Part shown: positions 19,605-30,901 of the stretch, piece by piece
Layout of the letters: each line of letters starts with the position of its first letter
Position numbering within the stretch: the first letter of the stretch is position 1
Assembly: GCA_030867875.1 (NCBI GenBank)
Contig: JAOWCC010000655.1
Span: forward strand, 7,388,269-7,452,268
Reading direction: 5' to 3'
Source: Actinernus sp. WN-2022
Lineage: Eukaryota > Cnidaria > Anthozoa > Actiniaria > Actinernidae
Length of the DNA: 64,000 nt
Made by a program: the position numbers and the translations under genes
Notes under the pieces: model-generated
The model's input: the letters and a program-made list of their open reading frames with translations, nothing else
What the model was told of the DNA's origin: nothing
Database searches by the model: none

Positions 19605-21439
19605 TAGTTGATTACACCAGTGTTATGCCTCAGACATGATGGCGACAGTGTTTCCATTACAATACCCAGCAGTAAAGTTGAACAGTGTTAACTCTACCGT
19701 TACAGCAGGTTCCCGAGTATAGCGCTCCCAACCACACAGCGGTCAAACGTCTGAATTTCTGGCGCAAAATTTACGTTAAAACATATTACAGTGAACTTCT
19801 ACCTCCAAAAGTTAAGAAAAATACGTCAAAGTTAAGCTTTTATTTTCACAGTCGACGGGAAATTGAACAAACTTCAAACTGTGAGTTTACCAAATGTTTT
19901 CGTACTTTACCAAAAACGTTCTCAAGGTTTGAAAACTGTTGTGTGAACAGTGACGGCCGCCGCCGGCTCGCCTTGAATTTGTTTTGGAATATGTTGTTGA
20001 AGACTTTTGACGCATGCGCAGACGTTTGACCGCTGTGTGGCTCCCAACAACGTATGTGCTACCGCTGGCATACTGCAGGCACTACGGCCGGCATCGTTAT
20101 GACACTAACGGTTATATGGGAAGCAACCAATATAGCCTGCAACATGCGTTTAATTTGTATTATGATCTCTGGGGATCCCAAACCCATTGAATAAATTCAT
20201 AACTTTTTGTGGATTTTCATGTATGATATGATATGATATGATATTGATGCGTTTTAAGGACACATTGTTATTTATATAATATATTCTTACTAACGGGCTC
20301 TCTGATTGGGCAAAAGTCATGTGCATGTGAAAGTACAGTAACGCTCCCTCTGATTGGTTTGTGGAATTATAGATACATGGAAACCCGGGTGAAATGACGT
20401 CATGTCCCAGAATGTAAAAATGACACATTTTAAACTGCACATTGGCGGTTTATTTTGAAGCTCAAATTGAAAGAGAACTAAAACGACATAACCCGAAAAG
20501 TTGCCTTGAACAGTCAACAACAGCCCTACAACCCAATACACTGTCTTAAAGGGCTCCAAATTGCGAGAAAATCACCCCTCATCAAGTACAAATTTCTAAA
20601 GATATATTTAGCTGCAGGTATCAGGAAAGGCCATTCACACAGAGCGAAGATACAAGCACCGGACGACACTCCGACACCTTTTCTTGCGTAAATTATAAAA
20701 CAGCAAAACCTATTCTCTCGCAACCATCTCCATAAAAATCGAATGGACATGCGCAGTTGAGTGTGACACTTATAAATGTTTGCCCTCTGTGGATCCGAGT
20801 TCCCAACTTTACAGTAATTGTATGGCGCTATAGTTGTTATGTTTCAATATTGAGTACCCGTGTAGAATCAGATACTCATTATTTCCATGTTTTGAGGCCT
20901 ATAAACGGCATGTAAAATCGTTAAATAGCAGGCCTAAATGCGATTCTTTGCTGAAGTGAACTTCAAGGACGACATTATAAAGATTAGCGAGACGAAACAC
21001 CTCAACAGACTAATATAGGATTCATTTTGAGGTACTATGTGAACGTTGCTACTCTTACCTTCTATCGCAATCAAAAGATCCAGTATGGCCTCGCAATTTT
21101 GCTAAGTTTCAAGACATTCTACCATAGGCTCCGCTTTACAACTGCAACTTGGGTAATAATGGTCAATAATCAAGATTCAAAAGACTTGCCAGCAGAGGCT
21201 CATGACTTGCGACAGAGTTCGTAAAAACAGAGCATTTTCTCCCCTATCGCTGCCTCGACGGGTCGGCCATCTTGTACAATTATCTAGCAGGCATTCCTCG
21301 TTGTTTATTTTGGATTGGGACTAGTACCGAGGGACAAGTGATGGTTTATGGGTTGAAGCGCAAGTTTTTCGATCGATCGCTTTGAAAGGCTGTGATATTT
21401 TTTGGTCATTATTAAAGTGATAATTTGGTAAGAAAGAGG
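19605..21439. other. Intergenic 3' part of unit 1
   Basis: No gene recognised. Nearly identical to 43734-45567. The conserved open frames of 60-114 codons on both strands have no recognisable domain and are not clearly coding. It contains an (ATATG)n run at about 20220-20242. Confidence 0.5.
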
Positions 21440-22562
21440 GATCGGCCATCTTGTACAATTATCTAGCAGGCATTCCTTGTAACTTAACTTTGATTTGTAG
21501 GTAGAAATTTTTCATAAATCATTTTATTTGTTTTAGAAGGCAAAATAGCTCCCAAAACCATGTATTTTCGAGTGATTTGACTGGGCCGATACCGGAAGTG
21601 AGTCACCGGATATCGATAAGCAGACTTTTGTAGGCAATGACTTTGATATGCATGATTTCTGAAAATACTCTCTCAGAAAATTCCGTTTCCAACCTAACCA
21701 TAAACTATTATTTAAAATAATACACAAGTTCTGCCTTAAGAAATTTACTTTTTCCACCCAGATTAAAGATAACGTGGAATTTCACCGCGCGGATTTTGCT
21801 AAATCAATTTTAAAATAAAATAAGGGGTCTGGTTTCCGAGTCAGATGTGTTGCCATGGCAACCAATATCATCAATTCAATATAGAAAATCGTATCGTCAT
21901 TATAGTAGTTTTGATATGGTAAGATCCCTTACACTTTGACGCAAAAGCCACAAGTTAAAAGAGTATTCTACGTGTCGGTCCAGCGCGGGTTAGGAACCTC
22001 AACCGATTCTTTTCTACAGAGATCACCGGATGGCGGTAACTTAACGTTACTGCCTACTGGATACCTTCAAAAGTGATTTCTGCAAAAATGCGTTTACGAG
22101 GGCGCTCGGCGAGCAAAATATGGGAATCTATATATCAATGGAAAGGTTGATAACTGAAGAATGCCAGTAAAAGGTTATTTTATACGGAATTACTCTAGAT
22201 TTAAAACTACAGTCACTTTAACCCGATGTTGAAGACGTTTATAAACGCGAATTACCAGCGGTAGGTTTTTTACTTACAAAGTAATTACACTTGTGTCAAG
22301 TTAAGCGGTCATTGATCTCCAAAAGCATGTGTGCGATTTTTGATATCTATTTTCTATGCGAAATTATTGCAGTTTAAAGTCGAGTCATTGGTTATTTTTG
22401 CCAAGCCTTCACGCTTGACCGATATCTTTAAAAGTAAAAACAAATCAGAAAAAGCACACACAATTTTGGAGATTAGTTATAGTAGAATCACTGGACGAAA
22501 TTTCAAACATTTCTGGTAAATTCTTATAAGCAATCAATTCACTTGAAGACTGCAGAAACGTT
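21440..22562. other. Junction between duplication units
   Basis: Begins with a 37-bp segment (21441-21477) that repeats 21261-21297 within unit 1. The rest is not seen elsewhere, except 21540-21660, which is similar to 50400-50520. No gene seen. It presumably corresponds to the original sequence upstream of unit 1, which lies outside the window. Confidence 0.6.
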
Positions 22563-23297
22563 GAAAAATTATAGCCGAGAAATCGGCAAAAGAAGTTCAG
22601 CAACTGATGGAGTCTCTCAAAATTCCGCGGGAAAAACTAAAGGTAGAGTTTCAATATGTAAATATAATTACAAGCCATAGTTCTTTTTGTAGTCTCTTGT
22701 TTTAATATGTGGGTTCCAGAGGATATTATAATCTAGGAATTAAAGAAATGTATATATTTTCCGAGATGAATATTGTACCTCTTCCACAAGGAAGAGACTT
22801 CCCATTAAAGTGCATATAAGCCCTGGCTAATTATATTTCTTACGAAGAGTCTAGAAGCCATAGACAAAGGATTCCGGAATAAAAAGGTGATTTGATTGAT
22901 TTGTTATGGTGTATTGGCCGTTCAAAGTTGCCCAAAAACATGTCATGGGTTGCCTGTGGACGAAGAGCGCTTTTCAAAATTGGCACTGGGTCTAGTTTTG
23001 ACGTCATCAACAGAACACGCTCGATGCGCCATTGCATTAAAGGCTTGCCGAATAAAGCTCTCCGAAACGTTTAGCGCGATATTATCATCTTTCTCAGTTA
23101 TCTATTCAATTATTTTGCAAATAAGCCAACGCTTTATACCCGCGAAGGAAATTAACACACTTTTCATGTGTTAATCAAACAGAACCTTTTACTTCCGGTT
23201 AATTTTTTTTAGTATAGCAAACACTGTTACTAAAACTACATTTCTGTCCTAAAAAAAATTATTCCATCTTTTTCGTTTTGAAGGTATCCAGTAACCG

Positions 23298-24245
23298 TAA
23301 TTCAGCTAGAAGAAACGACGTCTATGACGATTTTACTAATTCGTCTGTACCCAAACTGTTGTGTCCCCTTTTGAATCACAATCTGGAGTTATATTGATTG
23401 CATTTTTCAGAAGAGGTGTGCACAGATAAAAAACAAGTATAGAGTGAACGCAAATGGTAAATATCAATGATGGCGCTTGAATTGTGAATAATTTGTTTAC
23501 GTTAAAAACGCGACGTTTTCCTCGATCAAACCCAACACTTTGACCAATGAAATGCATTCGTTTGGCGTGTGAAACAGTAATTCAGCTAGAAGAAACGACG
23601 TCTATGACGATTTTACTAATTCGTCTGTACCCAAACTGTTGTGTCCCCTTTTGAATCACAATCTGGAGTTATATTGATTGTATTTTCAGAAGTGGTGTGC
23701 ACAGATAAAAACCAAGTATAGAGTGAACGCAAATGGTAAATATCAATACACGACTTTCATAATGGCCGCCTCCTAATTTGCATATGTGATTTTCCGTTTC
23801 GGTTGTTTATCCACATTTATAGAAAATATGAACATTACCATGTGAAAGAGCATGTCAACATTAGTGAACTTGTGAAAGTTGAGTGCTGTAGCTTAAAAAG
23901 CAATGAAGTTACAGCCAGTTGAAATTAGAGAGATTTGTATGAGAAAAACAACGGACGCCTTTCTAGCCTCGCTTTCGTGTTTTTCTGCATTAGAAATGCT
24001 CGTAGCTCAACAGCAATTCTCCACATTGCTCTAAAACTCAACACTATTACTAGTTTTAATGTGATCTTTCATGTGGTAGCATTGGTTTCTCTCTACAGAT
24101 TTATCTTCCAAATTATGCAAATTAGGAGGCGGCCATTATGAAAGTCGTGTATGATGGCGCTTGAATTGTGAATAATTTGTTTACGTTAAAAACGCGACGT
24201 TTTCCTCGATCAAACCCAACACTTTGACCAATGAAATGCAGTTTC
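23298..24245. repeat. Local 280-bp direct duplication, second copy split by a MITE
   Basis: AATTCAGCTAGAAGAAACG starts at about 23298 and again at about 23578. The second copy runs to 23747 and resumes at 24151-24240. Unit 1 has only one copy (about 858-1130), so this duplication arose in unit 2. Confidence 0.8.
23748..24150. mobile_element. 403-bp TIR element, unit 2 only
   Basis: The ends ACACGACTTTCATAATGGCC (left) and the reverse complement at the right end (to 24150) are inverted, and pairing extends through AATTTGCATA. Flanked by AT (23746-23747, 24151-24152); the uninterrupted sequence occurs at 23460-23470 and in unit 1. An alternative cut gives one more base at each end with no target duplication. 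A related internal sequence is expanded at 53866-54230. Confidence 0.8.
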
Positions 24246-24825
24246 ACAAGCCAAACGAACGAATTTCATTGGTCAAAGTGTCAGGTGATAAAATTACACA
24301 CGAGTACATACAAGTATAACATACGAGTACATACGAGTACATACGAGTAACATACGAATACATACGAATGTGTTTTGATCTAAATTACAAAAGAAATGCG
24401 GTATAAAGAAACAAGCCAGTACAACTTTAGTTTTACTCACGGAAGCTTCTAGTCGAGGTTGACTGAAAACTATATTTGTGCTTGTATATATATATAAGTT
24501 AAATTATGCTACATGCTACTAATACCAGCCGTGCAAGTTAAAAACGAAATTCAAGTGTCTCGTTTTACAAAGTTGCCCGGTTTGACGAGTCCATCTCGAG
24601 CCCGAGTCACGTTCGAAGTTACATTCTTTCAATAATGTTTCCTATTTCCCTTTCGCGTTTATTATTAATATTTTAATTTCACAGTACGACGCCAAATGAT
24701 AGCCACGGTGAAACATCAATCTACCGTGACCAGCTTCAAATTATCAAAGGCAGCATTTCAGTTTACAGATTCGGTTTTACAGTGTTTGTCACGTCTTGAG
24801 CCAGACTTTCTTCAGTTGGTCTTGG

Positions 24826-24964
24826 GTCGCCTCGCAGCGCTCGTAAGATTTGCTCCAATTTGCTACTACCTTCACCAACAAACAATAGAACAAAGATTAA
24901 TAGAACGAAGCAAACAATAACATCTATTGTTTTGGTTATCCAATCAAGAAATATGTTTCGATTA
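24826..24964. mobile_element. 139-bp insertion, unit 2 only
   Basis: Flanked by the 7-bp direct repeat GTCTTGG (24819-24825 and 24965-24971); unit 1 has one copy near 1852. No clear TIR. Unclassified short insertion. A second unit-2-only stretch follows at about 25000-25139 with no visible duplication. Confidence 0.65.
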
Positions 24965-25248
24965 GTCTTGGCTTCCATCGGGCAAAACTTTATATTCTAG
25001 CGAAACTACATATTGTAGATTTCTTTGGCATTTGAATTGCTTTGGGATCCGAAGTGGCTGAGCGAATGCAGCGAACCAGGCCGCCAAAGTTCGCGTATTA
25101 TAAAAGCGTTGTAAAAACCATAAAAACTTCACAACTAAAGATCTGTTATTGATTTGTTACTTGTACTGATCGATTATTTATCGTCAGGCCCTCGTATCGA
25201 AAAATATACGGACTGTGCTAGCTAGTCTGCGAAAACAGCCATACAAGT

Positions 25249-25260
25249 ATATATAAAAAT
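25249..25260 (+). promoter_or_regulatory. Candidate TATA box of GST copy B
   Basis: TATATATAAAAA, 200 bp upstream of the ATG at 25459, conserved in position and sequence with copy A. Confidence 0.3.
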
Positions 25261-25458
25261 ATAACTGAACATACCAGACTCCGTTGTACCGTAAACTTAC
25301 ATTGGACAATTTGGGCCCGACTATTTACTCACCTGATAAAATGACAATCAGCATACAATGACGGATACCTGATATGGATTATTCGTGTATGCATGTCATT
25401 ACCTATCCGATTACCTTAGTAACTCAACATTCGTGACTATACAGTTTATTGTCTCAAT

Positions 25459-25591
25459 ATGGCGTCCTACAATCTCGTTTATTTCGATGTCCGAGCTCGC
25501 GCTGAAATTACTCGAGTATTGTTTCATTTTGCCGGAGTCCCGTTCACCGAAGAGAGAGTGTCTATGGAGTCGTGGCCTGCATTGAAATCAA
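25459..25591 (+). CDS. GST copy B exon 1
   Basis: [20 protein letters not shown] to ALKS, phase 1 donor A|GTAAGC. Lacks the Thr-Met pair of copy A and has Ile for Thr after RAE. Confidence 0.92.
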
Positions 25592-28500
25592 GTAAGCGAG
25601 TCTCATGTTATAATCATATGGTGGCTCTTGAGCACGGCCAGTTAATGCTTTAATGAGTTACTCCTAAATCAGTACAAGACTATACTAGGAGGGCGGTATA
25701 CTTAGCTTCTACGGCTATGAAATTATACATAGTGGAAGATTTATAATCAGTAACAATATTACAAACATTACTAAAATAATATATATGCTAGTATACATGT
25801 GTAATACTAGTAGTAAGAATTTCAGTGGGACTCCAGGGATGGCAGGGCAGTTACTGGACTGGTACTAAGAGGAATATTATTCCAAACTACTATTGATCTA
25901 GGATAAAAAGAGAACTTATATACATTTGTAGAACATTGAAGTTGACGGTAAGGTCAGGGATTAGGTAGCCTGGATGCTCTAGTCAGAGCCGGCCGTAACT
26001 CCCTGGGGGAACTTAATACCAACCACCAACGAAGCCCAGTCAGCACCGAGTCTTAAAATGCAAGCGGGAATTTTTTTTGTTTCATGCAACAAGATTTGGC
26101 CTTTTGACCCATGCGGTTATTTTTTCTTTGTTCCTATGTATTAAATTTCAAGTTCACCACCAATCAGATTGCACTGTGCTGGTCACGTGACACTCTCCAG
26201 GTTAATTTATTTACATACTAGAGTAACTATCAGTTAGGAAGTGCGTTCGTTCGAAAAGAATCATATTTTGAAGTAATATAAATTTCATTCAGATTTTAGA
26301 AATGTATTTGTTTGGTGAAACCAAGGAAAGTACCCAAAAAATATACCTCTTCTTATTTTTTTTTTTACATCAATCCCTTTTGTCTGATTGCGTCTAGTAA
26401 ATACAAATGAATAATGAATATGCTTATTCTCATTGTTTACAATTATCGTATGAATATCAATTCAACTGGTTACCCTTGTGCTAGACTTATCTGCTATATG
26501 TACACATGCTATTCTTACTTGGAAGATTTGCCTCTGGCTCCCTGGGTATAAAACTATATAGTAACATAACTAATATATTTTAACTGTTTTAACGGTAACG
26601 GTATAAGATTTGATGTGTAATGTAACATGCATTAATGTCTAGCAATATTTTGTAAAAGTCTGTTATCGAAATATCGTGAGCCGTAAAATAAACAAAACGG
26701 CTGCTCGCTTAGTTCCCAGACCGGTAGTACGTGACCCACTTTAAAGCTTGACTCACTCGCTGAGCACGAAGCATAACACTAAATAAACTTTTGCTTCAGT
26801 GTAGTTTCACGTTTACGGCAGATCCTTGTCTTGTTACTAGTATTAAAAGATTTCGGCAGAAATCATTGTAGATGTTTGCGTATTTTAAAAAATCTCAACT
26901 CTTCTTGGAGTCTGAATTTCCACGTGCATGCAATCAGTCAGGCGTGAACGGGTCAGTCTGATTTTTTTACAGAACATCAACCGAGTTTTGAAGCAACGTT
27001 TGTCATATTTGAAAGACGTGCAAAAACTTCTATACTCTTACCAGAAAACTTCTACACTTATGCATTTCTTCAACATATTACCGAGATAAATCACTACTCA
27101 CCTTTTGCACTGTTCAAACCACGAGGCGAACCGTATATCGTAATATATAATGCATCATGGACATGCTGAATTAATTTATGCGCAAAAGTACAAGTTTGGA
27201 TTGCGCTTGTGGACCACAGGTAGCCCGCGTTAGGATTAGTATGCGTTCTAGCTCGCTCTCGCTCGAACGCAATAAATGATATGGCAGTTCGAAGAAATAT
27301 ATATATATCTACGGCTTAGAAACGATCGAGGCTTAAATGATATGAACCGACCGGAGTGCAAAGACTGTACGAAAAGTTAGATAAAACCTTTCTTTGATGG
27401 CAAAACAACCTCATAAACTCAAATACGATAGCCTTGTGAGCAATCGACGTACATATGAAGCTAAAGAAGTTTATAGAAGTCTGCAAACATCGAACTGCTA
27501 TGAAACCGCTTGTCAGTATTCGCACTTTCGTGACAAGCGAACTTTTCTACTTTCGACACACGGTCGCTAAACTGTACGAAATATCCAAGAATAAATCCCT
27601 AATGTCCAAACTAACGGGAAAAACTGAAAGAGGAAATCCTTGTGAACAATCGACGTACATATGAAGCTATATAAGTTATCACCGACTATATGAGAGTCAA
27701 ACATCGAGCTGCTATGAAACCGCTTGTGACAGTTTGTTTACGCACTTTCGTGACAAGCGAACGTTTCTACTTTCGACACACGGTCGCTAAACTGTACGAA
27801 ATCTCCAAGGATATATCCCTAATGTCCAAACTAAAGGGAAAAACTGAAAGAGAAAATCATTGTGACCAATCGACATACATATGAAGCTCCAGAAGTAATT
27901 ATTGAATACATGAGAACCCATAGAGCAAACCGATAATAATGAACACGGTATTAGTTTCACGGACATTTGTGGCTTAACTGAACTCGCGCTACAGCATAGC
28001 TTGAAATACTGTACGAAAACTCCCGTTTAAAAATTTCCTGATTCCGAAAGGACCGTAGCATCTTAAACAAGATATCCTTCTGACCAATCGACATACATAT
28101 TAAGCTGTGAAAGTATGTTTCCATTCCATAACAGCCGATAGTGCAAACTAGTAAACTGCCACTAGTAAATTAACCTTGCGTACTTCCGCGAGTACTGAAC
28201 TTTCTAGCGTCAAATGCATATGTTACGTTTCCAAACTTTAGGACAAGAAATCTTCCATAGAATGTTCTATTTTTTTGCAGCTGAGAACTGTATTATTAAA
28301 CATAAGAAATAAAACAATGGTGCCATTTGAAGAATTATATCATGTCAAAAGTGCATAACGAAGAAATATATATCTACGGACGCGAGCAGCTCGTTTCACT
28401 TTGGTCAAATTCGGACTGTTTACGACTGGAACCTGCAGTATAACAGAACAGCAGACTAAATTGAAAACGTGTGTTGCATGAATAAGTAGTGTTTACAGTA

Positions 28501-30859
28501 AAAGGTCAACTGCTTTAATTTACATACGAGAAAACAAAAATATTAAATTACATACATGTATATATACTAGGGGAGCAGAGAATGAAAGTCACCGCGCTAC
28601 CGGCCACTCCTAAAGACTGCTAATATTCAGCTAATAATTCTTCCCTTTGGTTATTACTAAGAGGATTTAATTCAAATGAAAGTGTATTTCATCTTCAATC
28701 TCATGTGGCCCGAGTGAAAGCCCAGATGGGCTCTTGTTGATCTTAATAAACAAGGACACTTGGGATAGCAACCTGCGCTGCTCTAAGGTTACCCATCCTA
28801 ATTGATTTATCATAGGAGTGACATGGCTATATCTAGAGTAAACATTGAAGGCAAACTGACGAACTGGTCTGTGTTTCTCAACAAGACCGAACGCGGGTTC
28901 GTGTTAATTCAACTTGTTTATTCATCATGGCTGATGATCACATGACCAAGTCTTTCAAATATGTAAGACCGGAAGTAACATTTGCAACATCTCCCTTTCT
29001 TTCAAAAGTAAAAATAATTGTTACAAAGATTCACTATAAAATATCAAAATTGCTAAAACTAGCATTGCAACCAAGTCTTGCTAATATCTTCTGGTTGACT
29101 AGTAAAATGTTCAACAATAACATAAATTGTTCAAAGTCTTGCTGACTAATGTAATTATACTTGATCAAACAGTTTATAGTCCATCATATGTAAACTCTAA
29201 TCTGACATGACAAAGTCTTTGTACTGAGTTGGAAGTCTAATGTTCCTAGTTCTTGTCCTAGTTGTTGGTGGACTTACAGAACTCGTCTGGGGAATACTGT
29301 CTCCATGTGTTGAGGTCTCTGTAGTACTTTCTGCCGAAGCTTGGGTTACTGGTTTAGCTACTGCCTCTTTGAACTTGACTGATGTACTCGCTGATGAGGG
29401 TGTAGGCAGTTGTTGTACCTCTTCTGTTTGTTTCTGCTGTGGTCTGTGTGATGGTGTTGCTGCAGGTTTCAGTGACTGCCTGTTCCTTCTTATCGTCTCA
29501 CCTCCTGCTTCTACTAAGTATGACCTGTCTGAGAGCTTTTCAACACAAGTGCCTTGTTTCCATGATTGGTTCTTCCTTAATGGTGCTACTCGTACCTCTT
29601 GTCCTATTTCTAGTTCTGGTAGCTTCTTCGCAGTCTGGTCATAATAGTACTTAGCTTTCTCTCTCTTCTGCTTCATCTTATCTACTGTTCCGTGGACTGT
29701 TTCTGGTTGTAACAGACTTGATGCTGTTGGCCAAAGGCGGGACAATGCTCTTTCTTATTGTGCTTACTTTTTCTTCCACAATATTTGCATTTGTCATCTA
29801 CATTAGGGTTTGCCTTGTGGCTTGGATTACGGTTAGTGTGAGATTGCTTGCCTTTCGTTTGGGAACGTGACCGACGTTGGTCGTTTCTCGTGTAATGGAG
29901 ATCTTCGCTCGATTTGCCGTCTTCGGATTTCATACTTTTCAGCTGTTTGTTTGTTATTTCACTTGATTTGCACATTTCAACAGCTTTGTTAAGAGAAAGT
30001 GCCGTCGCTCTTAGCATTCTGCCTTTTGTTATGTGATCACTTGTGCCTATAACCAATCGATCTCGAATCATTTCATCGGAAAGCGTGCCAAATTCACACG
30101 AAGAGGCAAGTTTTCTCAGTCTGTTAACATAGTTATCAACAGTTTCATCATTTCCTTGAACGCATGAATTAAACACATACCTCTCATACACCACGTTTCT
30201 CTTGGGTAAGAAATATCCCTCCAGCGCTTCTAAAGCTGTTTTAATCGTGACTTCGTCTGGACCACAATTGAGGTTAAGGAAAATTTGCAAACACTCCCTT
30301 CCCATGACAGAACGGAGAGTCGCCAGTCGCACTGATTCGGGTCGCTGAATTAGCCCTGTGGCGATCTCGTAGTCGCTCCATTGCTGTTTAAAGAAATCCC
30401 AATTGCTTGTTAAATCTCCTCTACATACCATCTGGCTCGGTATCGGGAAATTTGACGGGTAGCTGCTGCTGATGGGAGCCTGTGTCGATGCCCCTGCTGA
30501 TGGTTGAGTTGAAGTTCCTCTGAGTCAGACATTTTGTGCCATGTGCTCGTGCACGATTCGCTAGAAATTTCGCCGTTTCAGCCGATTTCCTCCGGGTTTT
30601 TTTTCCTTTGAAATCTTCTCTGAAACCTTAACTGGCTTTTTTAACTTATTTGAGCGTAGCTAGCTCATCTAAACTAAGTTAAAATCCACTTTTCTGACAC
30701 CATGTTTCTCAACAAGACTGAACGCGGGTTCGTGTTAATTCAACTTGTTTATTCATCCTGGCTGATGATCACATGACCAGTTCTTCCAAATATGTAAGAC
30801 CGGAAGTATTTTTTTATTTTTTTTTATTTGCGCTTTGCCACACAGAGAATACATACATT

Positions 30860-30901
<42 letters not shown>

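Larger units (their letters stand above)
1..21439. repeat. Tandem duplication unit 1
   Basis: First copy of a direct tandem duplication of about 22 kb. Position 1 aligns with 22563, and the copies stay collinear until the end at about 21439 (equivalent to 45567), where the sequences diverge. The unit contains GST copy A. Relative to unit 2 it has extra insertions at 400-659, 1610-1748, 3373-3927, about 4496-7700, 8326-8677, about 9303-13365 and 14845-15286. The left boundary is outside the window. Confidence 0.95.
28872..30808 (-). mobile_element. Compact Ty3/gypsy-like LTR retrotransposon, internally deleted
   Basis: Minus-strand element. The left (3') LTR is 28872-28989 (118 bp, TG...CA in element sense). 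It is preceded in element sense by the polypurine tract AAAGAAAGGGAGA (28990-29002). The right (5') LTR is 30703-30808, matching for about 105 bp and losing its last dozen bases. A primer-binding-site-like TGGTGTCAGAAAAGTGG (30686-30702 complement) directly abuts the 5' LTR. Gag and the C-terminal end of Pol remain; protease, reverse transcriptase, RNase H and most of integrase are missing. Unit 2 only. Confidence 0.8.

Noticed and set aside
20150..20750. Conserved 60-96-codon frames shared with 44280-44901
   Set aside because: Conservation is explained by the recent duplication; no domain, and overlapping frames on both strands are equally conserved.
27436..28100. CRISPR-like spaced repeats or a coding tandem-repeat protein
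   Set aside because: The regions between cores are themselves homologous, and the frames drift with stops; it is a tandem DNA repeat.
29240..29654. Hydrophobic + strand frames over the LTR element
   Set aside because: Antisense shadows of the minus-strand Pol remnant.
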